Assembly (NCBI RefSeq): GCF_015356855.1
Contig: NZ_ARXR01000015.1
Span: 1 to 64,000, forward strand
Origin: Alloalcanivorax venustensis ISO4
GTDB taxonomy: Bacteria; Pseudomonadota; Gammaproteobacteria; Pseudomonadales; Alcanivoracaceae
Length of the DNA: 64,000 bases
Direction of reading: 5' to 3'
The notes beneath the pieces were generated by a model that saw nothing but the letters and a program-made list of their open reading frames with translations, made no database searches and was not told the origin of the DNA. Below, in pieces: positions 16,103-25,173 of this stretch (the first letter of the stretch is position 1; each line of letters begins with the position of its first letter). A program made the translations under genes and the position numbers.

Positions 16103-17356
16103 TCAGGGTCGGGCGTTGCGGGGGAGGTCGCCGGCGCGGCCGAGGGCGCGGTGCATGAAGGCGTGGCGGGCGGGGGCGAGGCGGTTGACCAGGCCCAGGC
16201 CGGTGTTGCGCAGCCAGCGGACGGCGGGTTCGGGGCGTTCGAACAGCAGCTTGAAGCCGCGCATGGCGTTCTGCATCAGCAGGTTGTCGGCGCGGCGGCG
16301 GCGCTCGTAGCGCGCCAGGATGGTGGCGTGGGCCACCGGCAGGCCGGCGGCGCGGGCGCGGCCGAGTTCTTCGGCGAGCACGGCGGCGTCCAGCAGGCCC
16401 AGGTTGATGCCCTGCCCGGCCAGCGGATGGATCACATGAGCGGCGTCGCCCACCAGCGCCAGGGCGCGGCCCTGATAGCGGCTGGCGTGGCGCTCTTCGA
16501 TGGGGAACACGGCGCGGCGGCTGACCACCCGGGCGGCGCCCAGCACCTCGCCGGTGGCCTGGCTGAGCGCGGCGCCGAAGGCGTCGTCGTCCAGCGCCAT
16601 CAGTTCGTCGCTGCGCTGCGGCCAGGCAGACCAGACGATGGAGCACCGGTGGCCGTCGCCACGGTGGCCGCCGTGGCCGAACAGCGGCAGCAGCGCCAGC
16701 GGACCGGAGTCCATGAACGCCTGGCGGGCGCAGCCGCCGTGGGGCCGGTCGGTTTCGATGGTGGCCACCAGGGCGCGGTGGCCGCTGTCGCGGGCCGGGG
16801 CGGGGATGCCGGCGGCGTCGCGTACCCGCGAGCGGGCGCCGTCGGCGCCCACCAGCAGATCGGCGCTGAAGGTCCGGTCGCCGGCGGTGACCCGCCAGCC
16901 GTCGCCGTCTCGGGTCAGGTCGTCCACCGGGGTGTCGCCGTGCCAGGCCAGGGTGTCACGCTCGCCGGCGGCCTCGAACAGCGCGGCGGTGAGGTGGTCG
17001 TTCTCCAGCAGCCAGCCCAGGCAGTCGGCGCCGGCGTCGGCGGCGCTGAAGCGCACCTCGCCGGTGCCGTCCCGGTCCCACACCTGCATGCTGGCGTAGG
17101 CCTGCACCCGCTCCGGGTCGAGACGATCCCAGACGCCGGCGTGGCGCAGCAGCCAGTGGCTGGCCTCGCTGAGCGTGGACACCCGCGGCGCGGATTCGCC
17201 GCTGGGGCGCACCGGCGCCGGGCCGGCGTCCAGCACCCGCACGGAAAACCCCGCGTCCGCCAGCAGCAGCGATAACAGCCCGCCGGCCATGCCGCCGCCG
17301 ACGATCAAAACATCGGTGTGGGTTGTACTGGAAAGGTTCGCGGGGTCGTTGGTCAT
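16103..17356 (-). CDS. ubiI: FAD-dependent ubiquinone-biosynthesis hydroxylase (UbiI/VisC type)
   Basis: 417 residues, group-A flavoprotein monooxygenase: N-terminal FAD motif VLIVGGGMAGG (16-26), the LVGADGARSRVRDAAG middle motif and the C-terminal GDAAHVIHPLAGQGINLGLLD. UbiI hydroxylates C5 of the prenylated phenol ring. Gene order pepP-ubiH-ubiI supports the assignment, though UbiI, UbiH and UbiF paralogues are hard to separate without a tree. Start at 17356 (MTNDPANLSS). A family-C repeat separates it from ubiH. Confidence 0.88.
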   Translation of the reverse strand: MTNDPANLSSTTHTDVLIVGGGMAGGLLSLLLADAGFSVRVLDAGPAPVRPSGESAPRVSTLSEASHWLLRHAGVWDRLDPERVQAYASMQVWDRDGTGEVRFSAADAGADCLGWLLENDHLTAALFEAAGERDTLAWHGDTPVDDLTRDGDGWRVTAGDRTFSADLLVGADGARSRVRDAAGIPAPARDSGHRALVATIETDRPHGGCARQAFMDSGPLALLPLFGHGGHRGDGHRCSIVWSAWPQRSDELMALDDDAFGAALSQATGEVLGAARVVSRRAVFPIEERHASRYQGRALALVGDAAHVIHPLAGQGINLGLLDAAVLAEELGRARAAGLPVAHATILARYERRRRADNLLMQNAMRGFKLLFERPEPAVRWLRNTGLGLVNRLAPARHAFMHRALGRAGDLPRNARP

Positions 17357-17382
17357 GGGTGCTCTCTAACAGGCCTGGAGGC

Positions 17383-17541
17383 GATACAGGATTCAGGATG
17401 CAGGATACAGGCGCGCGGTCGAGCGTGCTGCGACGGGAACGCCGCGACTCCGCGCCGACGGCGTTGACGCGCGGGCACGGCCTTTAAGACCGCGCCAGTC
17501 TGTTCCGCGCTGCATCCTGAATCCTGCATCCTGCATCGCGG
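17383..17541. repeat. family-C palindromic repeat, ubiH-ubiI gap
   Basis: The left arm (17383-17412, GATACAGGATTCAGGATGCA then AGGATACAGG) and right arm (17510-17541, CTGCATCCTGAATCCTGCAT continuing CCTGCATCGCGG) are largely reverse complements around a GC-rich core of about 97 bp. A related element lies at 52689-52816. Confidence 0.75.
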
Positions 17542-17552
17542 CTCTGCCGCCA

Positions 17553-18719
17553 TCACAACCCCATGGCCCGGCGGCCGAAACCCTTGCGGGCGGCGGGTAA
17601 TAGATCCAAGGACAGCAGACCGAGCTGGCGGCTGTGGGCGAACAGCGGCTGGCGCACGCGGAACAGCTCCGGCAGCCAGCGCGAGGCGTGGCCGATCTGG
17701 CTCTGGTCGGCGCGGCGGTCGGCGGCCCATTGCTCAAGCAGGGCCAGGCGGCCCGGCTGGGCGTCGCCGCCGACGCGGCGGGCCAGCAGTTCGAGGTCGC
17801 GCAGCGTCAGGTTGAAGCCCTGGCCGGCCACCGGGTGCAGGGTGTGGGCGGCGTTGCCGACCACCGCCGCGAACGGCACCGCCTGGGCGCAGGCTTCGCT
17901 GAGCACCAGCGGGTAGCGGGCGCGCTCGCCGACGCGGGTGAGGCGCGGCATACCGCGGCCGAGCCGTTCGCGCAGGGCGGCCAGAAAGGCGTTGTCGTCC
18001 AGGTCCATCCAGCGGTCTACGTCGTCGCGGGGGCCGGTCCAGACCAGCGCCATGCGCTCGCCGGGCAGCGGCAGCAGGGCCAGCGGGCCCTCGTCGAGGA
18101 AGCGCTCGAACGCCTGGCCCCGGTGCGGCTCCGCCAGCCCGACGTTGGCGATCAGGGCGTCGTGGCCGATGTCCCGGTGGCGGGCGCTGATGCCGAGCCA
18201 GTCACGGGTGCGCGAGCGGGCGCCGTCGGCGGCGATCAGCAGCGGCGTGTGCAACTCTTCGCCATCGTCCAGTGTGGCTTCATAGCCGTCGGTGGCGCGG
18301 CGGATGCCGGTGAGCGACGCCGGCGCGCGCAGGGTGATGGCCGGATCCGCTTCCACGGCGCGCAGCAGCACATGGCCGAACCAGCGGTTTTCCACCACCG
18401 CGCCCAGGCGCGGCAGGTTCTGCTCCGCGGCGGTGAGCCGGGCCAGGCCGAGCCGGCCGCGCCGGGACACGTGCACGGTGTCGATGCCGGCGGCGTTCTC
18501 CAGCACCGCGTTCTGCAGGCCGAGCTGCTCGAGAATCGCCAGGCTGCCGGCGGACAGCGCCGTGCTGCGGGCGTCGAAGCTGGGCGTGTCCGGCGCCTCG
18601 CCGGCGGCCAGGGCGTGGCTTTCCACCAACACGACCTCGCCCGCCCCGTGGTGGCGCAGCAGCAGCGCCAGGGCCGCCCCCGCCATGCCGCCGCCGACGA
18701 TGAGCGGGGCAGCGCTCAT
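17553..18719 (-). CDS. ubiH: 2-octaprenyl-6-methoxyphenol hydroxylase
   Basis: 388 residues with FAD motifs PLIVGGGMAGAALALLL, LIAADGARSRTRDWLG and VVGNAAHTLHPVAGQGFNLTLRDLELL. Hydroxylates C1 of the ubiquinone ring precursor. The start at 18719 overlaps the pepP stop by ATGA, giving coupling; the longer frame to 18929 only covers pepP sequence. In the usual family motif GDAAH the second residue is Asn here (GNAAH), as in many UbiH proteins. Confidence 0.92.
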   Translation of the reverse strand: MSAAPLIVGGGMAGAALALLLRHHGAGEVVLVESHALAAGEAPDTPSFDARSTALSAGSLAILEQLGLQNAVLENAAGIDTVHVSRRGRLGLARLTAAEQNLPRLGAVVENRWFGHVLLRAVEADPAITLRAPASLTGIRRATDGYEATLDDGEELHTPLLIAADGARSRTRDWLGISARHRDIGHDALIANVGLAEPHRGQAFERFLDEGPLALLPLPGERMALVWTGPRDDVDRWMDLDDNAFLAALRERLGRGMPRLTRVGERARYPLVLSEACAQAVPFAAVVGNAAHTLHPVAGQGFNLTLRDLELLARRVGGDAQPGRLALLEQWAADRRADQSQIGHASRWLPELFRVRQPLFAHSRQLGLLSLDLLPAARKGFGRRAMGL

Positions 18720-20038
18720 GCACGCGCCTCGCGCATGAGCGCTTCGATGTCGTCGATGGCCTTGGGCACGTCGCGGGTGAGCACGTCGCAGCCCTCTTTG
18801 GTGACCAGCACGTCGTCCTCGATGCGGATGCCGATGCCGCGCCAGCGCTCTTCCACGGTGTCGTCGTCCGGGGCGATGTAGAGGCCCGGCTCCACGGTGA
18901 GGGTCATGCCCGGTTCCAGTTGGCGCCATTCGCCGCCGATGCGGTAGTCGCCCACGTCGTGCACGTCCAGGCCCAGCCAGTGGCCAGTGCGGTGCATGAA
19001 GAAGCGCTGGTACGCCTGCTCTTCGATCAGGTCGTCCGGGTTGCCGGCCAGCAGACCGAGATCCACCAGCCCTTCGGTGAGGATGCGCACCACGGTTTCG
19101 TGGGGCACGTTCCAGTGGTTGTCGGTGTGGGTGGCTTCGATGGCGGCGTACTGCGAGGCCAGCACCAGCTCGTAGAGGGCGCGCTGCTCGCCGCTGAATT
19201 TGCCGTTGATCGGGAAGGTGCGAGTGATGTCCGAGGCGTAGTTGTGCAGCTCGCAGCCGGCGTCCACCAGCACCAGGTCGCCGTCCTTGAGCGGCGCGCT
19301 GTTTTCGATGTAGTGCAGGATGCAGCCGTTGGCGCCGCCGCCGACGATGCTCGGGTAGGCCGGGCTGCGGGCGCCGTGGCGCATGAATTCATGCAGGTAC
19401 TCCGCTTCCAGCTGGTATTCATACATACCCGGGCGCACCGCCTGCATGGCGCGCACGTGGGCGCCGGCGGAGATCTGGGCCGCCTGTCGCATGAGCTCGG
19501 TTTCCGCCTTGCTTTTGAATAGGCGCATGTCGTGCAGCAGGTGCGAGAGCGCCACGAATTCGCCGGGGGGCTGGGCGCCGGTGCGCACCCGCTCGCGGAT
19601 GGTGTTGATCCAGCCCATCAGGCGGCTGTCGAAGGCGGCGTCGCGGCCCAGGTCGTAGTAGACCCGTTCGCGGCCTTCCACCAGGCCGGGCAGGATGTCG
19701 TCGATGTCGTTGATGGGGAAGGCGTCGTCGGCGCCGTAGTCCGCCACCGCCCCTTCCGGCCCGGCGCGGTAGCCGTTCCAGATTTCCCGGGCGCGGTCGC
19801 GCTCGCGGCAGAACAGCACGTATTCGCCGTGTTCGCGGCCGGGCAGCAGCACCATCACCGCTTCCGCTTCGGGAAAGCCGCTCAGGTACCAGAAGTCACT
19901 GTCCTGGCGGTAGGGGTGTTCCACGTCCCGGTTGCGGGTGCGCTCCGGCGCGGCGGCCAGGATGGCGATGCTGTTGGGCTCCATCTGCTCCATCAGCTCG
20001 CGGCGGCGGCGCTGGAATTCCTGCAGACGAATGGTCAT
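18716..20038 (-). CDS. pepP: Xaa-Pro aminopeptidase (aminopeptidase P)
   Basis: 440 residues of the M24B family. The dinuclear metal site is visible: LVLVDAGCELHNYASDITRT (two Asp), HRTGHWLGLDVHDVG (His), TVEPGLYIAP (Glu) and GIRIEDDVLVT (Glu). Removes N-terminal residues before proline in the cytosol. It lies 9 bp downstream of ygfB and overlaps ubiH, an arrangement common in gammaproteobacteria. Confidence 0.96.
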   Translation of the reverse strand: MTIRLQEFQRRRRELMEQMEPNSIAILAAAPERTRNRDVEHPYRQDSDFWYLSGFPEAEAVMVLLPGREHGEYVLFCRERDRAREIWNGYRAGPEGAVADYGADDAFPINDIDDILPGLVEGRERVYYDLGRDAAFDSRLMGWINTIRERVRTGAQPPGEFVALSHLLHDMRLFKSKAETELMRQAAQISAGAHVRAMQAVRPGMYEYQLEAEYLHEFMRHGARSPAYPSIVGGGANGCILHYIENSAPLKDGDLVLVDAGCELHNYASDITRTFPINGKFSGEQRALYELVLASQYAAIEATHTDNHWNVPHETVVRILTEGLVDLGLLAGNPDDLIEEQAYQRFFMHRTGHWLGLDVHDVGDYRIGGEWRQLEPGMTLTVEPGLYIAPDDDTVEERWRGIGIRIEDDVLVTKEGCDVLTRDVPKAIDDIEALMREARA

Positions 20039-20047
20039 GGGTTCTCC

Positions 20048-20650
20048 TCAATGCCGGGTGGGCGGCGTTTCCGGTTCGGCGGCGTCGCCGGGGCCGGGCT
20101 TTTTCGCGGCCTGCTGTTTCATCACCAGGTCGGTGTAGATCATCAGCGCGGACATGCGGCAGTGCTCGGCGACCTGCTCGAACATGCGCTCTTCCTCCTC
20201 GCCGGTTTCTTCCGGCGTGGTCACCTGGCTCACCGCGGACAGGTCGGACAGCGCCTCCTGCACACCCGGCGACAGCTCGGTGTCGGCGACGCCGGCGGCG
20301 CCGGTGCCGAAGCCCACCAGGAAGCCTTCGCTCCACTGGCCCAGGGCGGCCACGCGCAGGTCCAGGTCGTCTTCGTCGGCGGGCAGCAGCAGTGGCAGCT
20401 CCAGGCCGGTGCCGGAAAAGCCTTCCAGGGTCTGATCGCGCCAATCGATCAGCGCGCGGGACAGTTCCGGCGGCAGCCCCTCGGGCTGCTCGGCGTGGGC
20501 GGCCAGGGTGCCCAGCAGGGCGTTGTCGTCCTGCCCGTGGCCGGTGGCCAGCAGGCCGCAGACCACGCCGTGCAGTTCGCTGGGCGAATTGGGAATGCCC
20601 GCCTGGGCGGCGGCGCGGGCGAGTTCGTCGAAGTCGGGCAGTTCGGGCAT
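20048..20650 (-). CDS. ygfB: UPF0149 family protein YgfB
   Basis: 200 residues with the UPF0149 start PDFDELARAA and SPSELHGVVCGLLATG, and LGQWSEGFLVGFG in the second half. Position upstream of pepP-ubiH is typical. Divergent from TIGR02449-zapA, with about 200 bp holding both promoters. The C-terminus is extended and rich in Lys/Pro/Glu. Confidence 0.92.
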   Translation of the reverse strand: MPELPDFDELARAAAQAGIPNSPSELHGVVCGLLATGHGQDDNALLGTLAAHAEQPEGLPPELSRALIDWRDQTLEGFSGTGLELPLLLPADEDDLDLRVAALGQWSEGFLVGFGTGAAGVADTELSPGVQEALSDLSAVSQVTTPEETGEEEERMFEQVAEHCRMSALMIYTDLVMKQQAAKKPGPGDAAEPETPPTRH

Positions 20651-20848
20651 GGGGCTCCGTCTTTACTCTTTAATGACTTTCTGCAAAGCGGCGCTAAGTG
20701 CTTAACCCGCCTTGATTTGCGTTGACCCTTCGCAGGGCCGTATCTATAGTACAAAAAGCCGTCAATGGCGGCGGGCAAACTTCCTTCCCGCCTGCGATTC
20801 GGACCCGGATCGGGGGCTCAACCTTAGGCGAACAGCGACCAATTTGCC

Positions 20849-21064
20849 ATGACGATGGAACAACAACTCCGGCAACTGGAAGCCCGGGTGGACGAGCTGC
20901 TGCGCATCTCCGCGCACCTGCGCCAGGAGAACCGGCTGCTGCGCGAACGGGAAACCCGCCTGCTCGATGACCGCGCCCAGTTGGTGAAGAAAAACGATCT
21001 GGCCAAGGCCCGCGTTGAAGCCATCATAACCCGCCTGCAGTCCCTTGAGCAGGAGGATTCATGA
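20849..21064 (+). CDS. TIGR02449 family small coiled-coil protein
   Basis: 71 residues, almost entirely a charged coiled coil (LEARVDELLRISAHLRQENR), conserved immediately upstream of zapA in many gammaproteobacteria. The stop overlaps the zapA start (ATGA), and its 3' end supplies the AGGAGGA ribosome site for zapA. Start at 20849; a second ATG at 20855 is possible. A role with ZapA in cell division is inferred from position. Confidence 0.85.
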   Translation: MTMEQQLRQLEARVDELLRISAHLRQENRLLRERETRLLDDRAQLVKKNDLAKARVEAIITRLQSLEQEDS

Positions 21065-21384
21065 GCGACGGCCATTCCCTGGTGATTCATATCCTGGATA
21101 AGGAATACCGGGTCGCCTGCCCGCCCGGCGAGCAGGACAACCTGCTGCGCGCCGCCCGCTACCTCGACAACCAGATGCGCGAAGTGCGCCAGGCCAATGT
21201 GATCGGCCTGGAGCGGATCGCCATCATGGCGGCGCTGAACATGAGCCACGAGCTGCTGGAGGCCCGCGAACAGCTGGGCGACGACAGCGGCAACGACGAG
21301 CGCATTCAGGGTTTGCTGAGCCGCCTGGACAACGAGATCCACGCCTTCGAGGAAGGCAACGACGAGACGTCTGTCAAGCCCTGA
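21061..21384 (+). CDS. zapA: cell division protein ZapA
   Basis: 107 residues, with the N-terminal beta domain HSLVIHILDKEYRVACPPGE, the conserved RAARYLDNQM and a C-terminal coiled coil. Binds FtsZ and promotes bundling at the division ring. Translationally coupled to the preceding gene and followed directly by 6S RNA, the canonical order. Confidence 0.94.
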   Translation: MSDGHSLVIHILDKEYRVACPPGEQDNLLRAARYLDNQMREVRQANVIGLERIAIMAALNMSHELLEAREQLGDDSGNDERIQGLLSRLDNEIHAFEEGNDETSVKP

Positions 21385-21410
21385 CCGTCACCCCCCGCCC
21401 CTGTTATACT
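21381..21410 (+). promoter_or_regulatory. 6S RNA promoter
   Basis: TATACT at 21405-21410 serves as -10 with CTGACC at 21381-21386 as -35 (18-nt spacer), placing the start near 21417, at the 5' arm of 6S RNA. Confidence 0.6.
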
Positions 21411-21416
21411 CCCGGC

Positions 21417-21607
21417 AAGTGTTCCCTGGACTGTGCGCCAGCCGGGTTACGTCCCTGCCGATGCTTTTCCATCAGGGGTCCAAATTGGTGTGCCTGTGCG
21501 CATGTCCGCCTTCGAGCGGAAAGCCTGAGGGCATTAACCTGCGGTCCCCGCCTTGAACTTTTCGGTTCAAGGGCAACACCCGCAGCGGCGGTTCGGGGAA
21601 CACGCTT
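21417..21607 (+). ncRNA. ssrS: 6S RNA
   Basis: About 190 nt between zapA and fau, the standard site. The closing arms GTGTTCCC (21419-21426) and GGGAACAC (21596-21603) pair, and the rest folds back on itself with a large internal bulge, as expected of the open-promoter mimic that binds sigma70 RNA polymerase in stationary phase. Ends are approximate. Confidence 0.9.
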
Positions 21608-21613
21608 AATTTT

Positions 21614-21754
21614 GTAGGAGCGGGCCCTGCCCGCGAAAGGCCGGTGCAACCGGCCGGCAGGATCCCAGAGACGCCTGTTATTGGCCCGCTTTTGAAGCTC
21701 TCTGGAATCCTGCCGGGAGCTTCGCTCCCTTTCGCGGGCAAGGCCCGCTCCCAC
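21614..21754. repeat. family-A palindromic repeat element, full copy
   Basis: GTAGGAGCGGGCC at the left and GGCCCGCTCCCAC at the right, with the same inner CCCGCGAAAGG/CCTTTCGCGGG and GGCAGGATCCCAGAGA/CTCTCTGGAATCCTGCC layers as the copy at 11095-11223. Lies between 6S RNA and fau and may act as their terminator or processing hairpin. Confidence 0.85.
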
Positions 21755-21782
21755 AGGCGGCTGTCGTCGAAAGCGTTCCCCT

Positions 21783-22376
21783 ATGTCCGATCAAACTCCC
21801 TCACGTGCTCAATTGCGCCGCACCTTGCGGGCGCAACGCCGTGCCGTTAGCGCCGGTACGCGGCGGCGGGCGACGCGGGGGTTTGCTCGGCATTTGCCGG
21901 GGGCGCTGGGGGTGCGGCGGTTTCGGCATTTCGGGGTGTATCAGGCGGGGGACGGGGAGTTGGATCCGTTGCCTGCGCTAGCGCATTCGCGCTTTGGCGA
22001 GGTGGCGTTATATCTTCCGGTGTTGGATCGCGTGCATCGCGGGCGGCTGCATTTTCATTTGTGGCGGCGCGAGCGGCGGCTGAAGGCGAACCGTTTCGGT
22101 ATCGGCGAGCCCCGTCGCCGGGAGCGGGCGCGGGCGGCCTGGGCGCTGGATGCGATTCTGGTGCCGCTGGTGGGCTTTGATGACCGGGGTCACCGGCTGG
22201 GCATGGGCGGCGGGTTTTACGACCGCGCGCTGGCGGACCTGGCGCGCCGGCCCCGGCGGCCGCGCCTGATCGGCGTGGCGTTCGAGTTTCAGCGCCAGCC
22301 CAGGCTGCGCGAGGCAGCCTGGGACCAGCCTCTGGATCAGGTGGTGACCGACGTTCGGCGTTACTTACTGTCGTAA
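21783..22376 (+). CDS. fau: 5-formyltetrahydrofolate cyclo-ligase family protein
   Basis: 197 residues; converts 5-formyl-THF to 5,10-methenyl-THF with ATP. The C-terminal motif DDRGHRLGMGGGFYDRAL is diagnostic, and the position after 6S RNA is the classic ssrS-fau arrangement. Unusually Arg-rich. Its last 16 bp overlap a small gene on the other strand. Confidence 0.92.
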   Translation: MSDQTPSRAQLRRTLRAQRRAVSAGTRRRATRGFARHLPGALGVRRFRHFGVYQAGDGELDPLPALAHSRFGEVALYLPVLDRVHRGRLHFHLWRRERRLKANRFGIGEPRRRERARAAWALDAILVPLVGFDDRGHRLGMGGGFYDRALADLARRPRRPRLIGVAFEFQRQPRLREAAWDQPLDQVVTDVRRYLLS

Positions 22377-22513
22377 TTGCTGAACTGCATGCCCGCGGAA
22401 TTCGCGAAGCGCTCCAGATCAGAATCGTCGCCGCCGTGGGTGATGGTGCTGACCAGCACCCCAAGAGCAAATACGAATGCGAGGACGACAAGTGCGTCCG
22501 GCTTCTTCTTCAT
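22361..22513 (-). CDS. 50-residue single-pass membrane protein
   Basis: A short frame starting MKKKPDALVV, followed by a hydrophobic helix to about residue 24 and a polar tail (ITHGGDDSDLERFANSAG). Positive N-terminus plus helix suggests an inner-membrane protein with its C-terminus outside. GGGGAATGGAAA upstream could serve as ribosome site. The stop (TAA, 22363-22361) lies within the 3' end of fau, convergent overlap of 16 bp. I recall similar small proteins at this place in related genomes but know no function. Confidence 0.65.
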   Translation of the reverse strand: MKKKPDALVVLAFVFALGVLVSTITHGGDDSDLERFANSAGMQFSNYDSK

Positions 22514-22870
22514 TGTGTTTCCATTCCCCAAATTTCAAGAAAGCTCGGTACGGTGGAGCCCAGTACAAATGCGGACCGCCGTTTTCTGGCCCTCCGGTAT
22601 GGCCGGAGTGGTACGGCGTTTTCCGCTTCCCCTAAACCCGTGTCGGGCGAAAGACTCATCATGGTAAGCCATTTGTTTCGTAACAAGATGAGAACCGGGT
22701 CAAAATTCAGGCATTCAGCCTACTCAAGTCAAGGAGTTACGGCCCGTTCCTCACGTTTCTTAACAAAACTACAGTGCAACATTCAAATTCACGCCCGCTT
22801 CACTGCATAACCGCGCATAAGGCGTTGTTCGCAGTAAGGCGTCTACCCGGTGGGACCGGCGCGCCCGCTA
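22514..22870. other. 357-bp intergenic region before ilvA 3' end
   Basis: Contains the promoter region of the 50-residue gene and the downstream end of ilvA. GGCCCTCCGGTATGGCCGG near 22590 can form an imperfect hairpin. No further gene or strong terminator was seen. Confidence 0.5.
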
Positions 22871-24397
22871 TTAGTTCAAGAACAGCCGGTAGGCCGGGTT
22901 ATCACTCTCTTCCACCATCGGATAAGGCACCTTCTTCAGGTCCTTGCGCAGGTTGCCCCGGTCGCCGAACGGCACCTGGAAACCCACCAGCACCCGCCCG
23001 TAGGCGGCGCCGTGGTTGCGGTAGTGGAACAGGCTGATGTTCCATTTCTGCCCCAGCGACATCAGGAATTTGACCAGGGCGCCGGGGCGCTCGGGAAATT
23101 CCACCCGGAACAGCATTTCGTCCAGGTCCTGCCGCGAGGTGTGGCCGCCCACCATATGGCGGATATGCAGCTTGGCCATCTCGTTGCCGGTCATGTCGAC
23201 CACCGGGTAGCCGGCCTCGCGCAGTTCCGCGATAAGCGGAGCAAGGTCCGTGCCACCAGGACGAATCTGCACGCCGACGAAGATGTTCGCCTCGTGCTCG
23301 CTGGAGTAGCGGTAGTTGAACTCGGTGATGCTGCGCCGGCCCAGCGCCTGGCAAAACGCGCGGAACGCGCCGGGCTTCTCCGGGATGGTGACGGCGAGGA
23401 TCGCCTCGCGCTGCTCGCCCAGTTCGGCGCGCTCGGAGATGTGGCGCAGACGGTCGAAGTTCACGTTGGCGCCGCTCTGGATCGCCACCAGGGTTTTATT
23501 TTCGGCGCCGTGCTTGTGCACCCAGTTCTTGAGGCCGGCCAGCGCCAGCGCGCCGGCCGGCTCGCAGATGGCGCGGGTGTCCTCGAAGGAATCCTTGATG
23601 GCGGCGCAGATTTCGTCCGTGGTGGCGGTGATCACCTCGTCCACATGGTCGCGCAGGACGCGGAAGGTCTCCTTGCCGATTTGCCGTACCGCCACGCCGT
23701 CGGCGAACAGGCCCACTTCAGAGAGCGTCACCCGGCGCTTGCGCAGCATGGCGGCCTGCAGGCAGGCGGCGTCCTCCGGCTCCACGGCGATGATCTTCAC
23801 CTCCGGCCGCACGTATTTCACGTAGGCGGCGATGCCCGCCGCCAGACCGCCGCCGCCCACCGGGATAAAGATGGCGTCCAGGTCGCGGCTCTGCTGGCGC
23901 AGGATCTCCATGCCCACGGTGCCCTGCCCGGCGATCACGTCCGGGTCGTCATAGGGGTGAACGAAGGTAAGCCCTTCTTTCTCCTGCAGCTTGGTGGCGT
24001 GGGCCAGGGCGTCGTCGAAACCGTCACCGTGCAGCACCACCTTGCCACCGCGCTCGCGCACGGACTTCACCTTGATCTCCGGGGTGGTGCGCGGCATCAC
24101 GATCACCGCGCGCACGCCCATGGCGCTGGCGGCCAGGGCCAGGCCCTGGGCGTGGTTGCCGGCGGAGGCGCAGATCACGCCTTTACTGCGCTGCTCGTCG
24201 CTGAGGCTGGCCAGCTTGTTGTAGGCGCCACGCAGCTTGAAGGAGAACACCGGCTGCAGATCCTCGCGCTTGAGCAGCACGCGGTTGCCGATGCGCCGGG
24301 AGATCAACGGGGCCGCATGGATAGGGGTCTCCAGCGCCACATCGTAGACGCGGGATTGGAGAATCCGTTTTACGTATTGATCAAGCATCGCAGGCAT
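22871..24397 (-). CDS. ilvA: threonine ammonia-lyase, biosynthetic
   Basis: 508 residues, the long allosteric type. PLP lysine at K54 in FSFKLRGAYNKL, the Gly-rich phosphate loop VGGGGLAAGIAAYV, and a C-terminal regulatory half with two ACT-like segments (EREAILAVTIPEKPGAFRAF, EMLFRVEFPERPGALVKF). Makes 2-oxobutanoate for isoleucine synthesis and is normally feedback-inhibited by isoleucine. Start at 24397; ATG at 24388 is an alternative. Divergent from rpiA, as in many gammaproteobacteria. Confidence 0.95.
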   Translation of the reverse strand: MPAMLDQYVKRILQSRVYDVALETPIHAAPLISRRIGNRVLLKREDLQPVFSFKLRGAYNKLASLSDEQRSKGVICASAGNHAQGLALAASAMGVRAVIVMPRTTPEIKVKSVRERGGKVVLHGDGFDDALAHATKLQEKEGLTFVHPYDDPDVIAGQGTVGMEILRQQSRDLDAIFIPVGGGGLAAGIAAYVKYVRPEVKIIAVEPEDAACLQAAMLRKRRVTLSEVGLFADGVAVRQIGKETFRVLRDHVDEVITATTDEICAAIKDSFEDTRAICEPAGALALAGLKNWVHKHGAENKTLVAIQSGANVNFDRLRHISERAELGEQREAILAVTIPEKPGAFRAFCQALGRRSITEFNYRYSSEHEANIFVGVQIRPGGTDLAPLIAELREAGYPVVDMTGNEMAKLHIRHMVGGHTSRQDLDEMLFRVEFPERPGALVKFLMSLGQKWNISLFHYRNHGAAYGRVLVGFQVPFGDRGNLRKDLKKVPYPMVEESDNPAYRLFLN

Positions 24398-24519
24398 GGA
24401 AGATCCGGAAGGGTAAAACCGCTAGTTTACGGGGCACGGGGCGGGAGCGTCCATCGCGCTGTCCTGTATCCACGGCCCCGCAGTCCGTATAATCCCGCCA
24501 TCGCAACGAGGATGATCGC

Positions 24520-25173
24520 ATGGACCAGAACGCTTTGAAGAAACAGGTGGCCGAAGCCGCCCTGCGCTACGTGCCGGAAGGCGAAGTGGTGGGCGTGGGC
24601 ACCGGCTCCACCGCGAACTTCTTCATCGACGGCCTGGCGGCCATGAAGGACCGCATCACCGGGGCGGTGGCCAGTTCCGAGGCCACCGCCGAGCGTCTGC
24701 GCGGCCACGGCATCCCGGTGCTGGCGCTGAACGACGTGGACCGCCTGCCGGTGTACGTGGACGGCGCCGACGCGGTCAACGAACACCGTGAAATGATCAA
24801 GGGCGGTGGCGGCGCGCTGACCCGCGAGAAAATCGTCGCGGCGGTGGCCCGTGAGTTCGTCTGCATTGTCGACGGCTCCAAGAAGGTGAAGCGCCTGGGC
24901 GGCTTTCCGCTGCCGGTGGAAGTGATTCCCATGGCGCGTTCCTACGTGGCGCGCAAGCTGGTGGGGCTGGGCGGCCGCCCGGAATACCGTGAAGGCTTCG
25001 TCACCGACAACGGCAACATCATCCTCGACGTCCATAATCTGGACATCGTGAACCCGCTGGATCTGGAAAAAACCCTCAACAATATTACCGGCGTGGTCAC
25101 CAACGGGCTGTTCGCGCTGCGCCCGGCGGATGTGGTGCTGGTCGGCGAGGGCGGCGGCGTCTCCGTATACTGA
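24520..25173 (+). CDS. rpiA: ribose-5-phosphate isomerase A
   Basis: 217 residues with [36 protein letters not shown] and [10 protein letters not shown], all typical of RpiA. Interconverts ribose-5-phosphate and ribulose-5-phosphate. GAGGATGATCGC precedes the ATG. Works with Tkt (38343-40349) in the non-oxidative pentose pathway. Confidence 0.96.
   Translation: MDQNALKKQVAEAALRYVPEGEVVGVGTGSTANFFIDGLAAMKDRITGAVASSEATAERLRGHGIPVLALNDVDRLPVYVDGADAVNEHREMIKGGGGALTREKIVAAVAREFVCIVDGSKKVKRLGGFPLPVEVIPMARSYVARKLVGLGGRPEYREGFVTDNGNIILDVHNLDIVNPLDLEKTLNNITGVVTNGLFALRPADVVLVGEGGGVSVY

Noticed and set aside
18720-18929. Upstream extension of the ubiH frame
   Set aside because: It covers pepP coding sequence, has no ribosome site, and the ATGA overlap gives the normal UbiH length.
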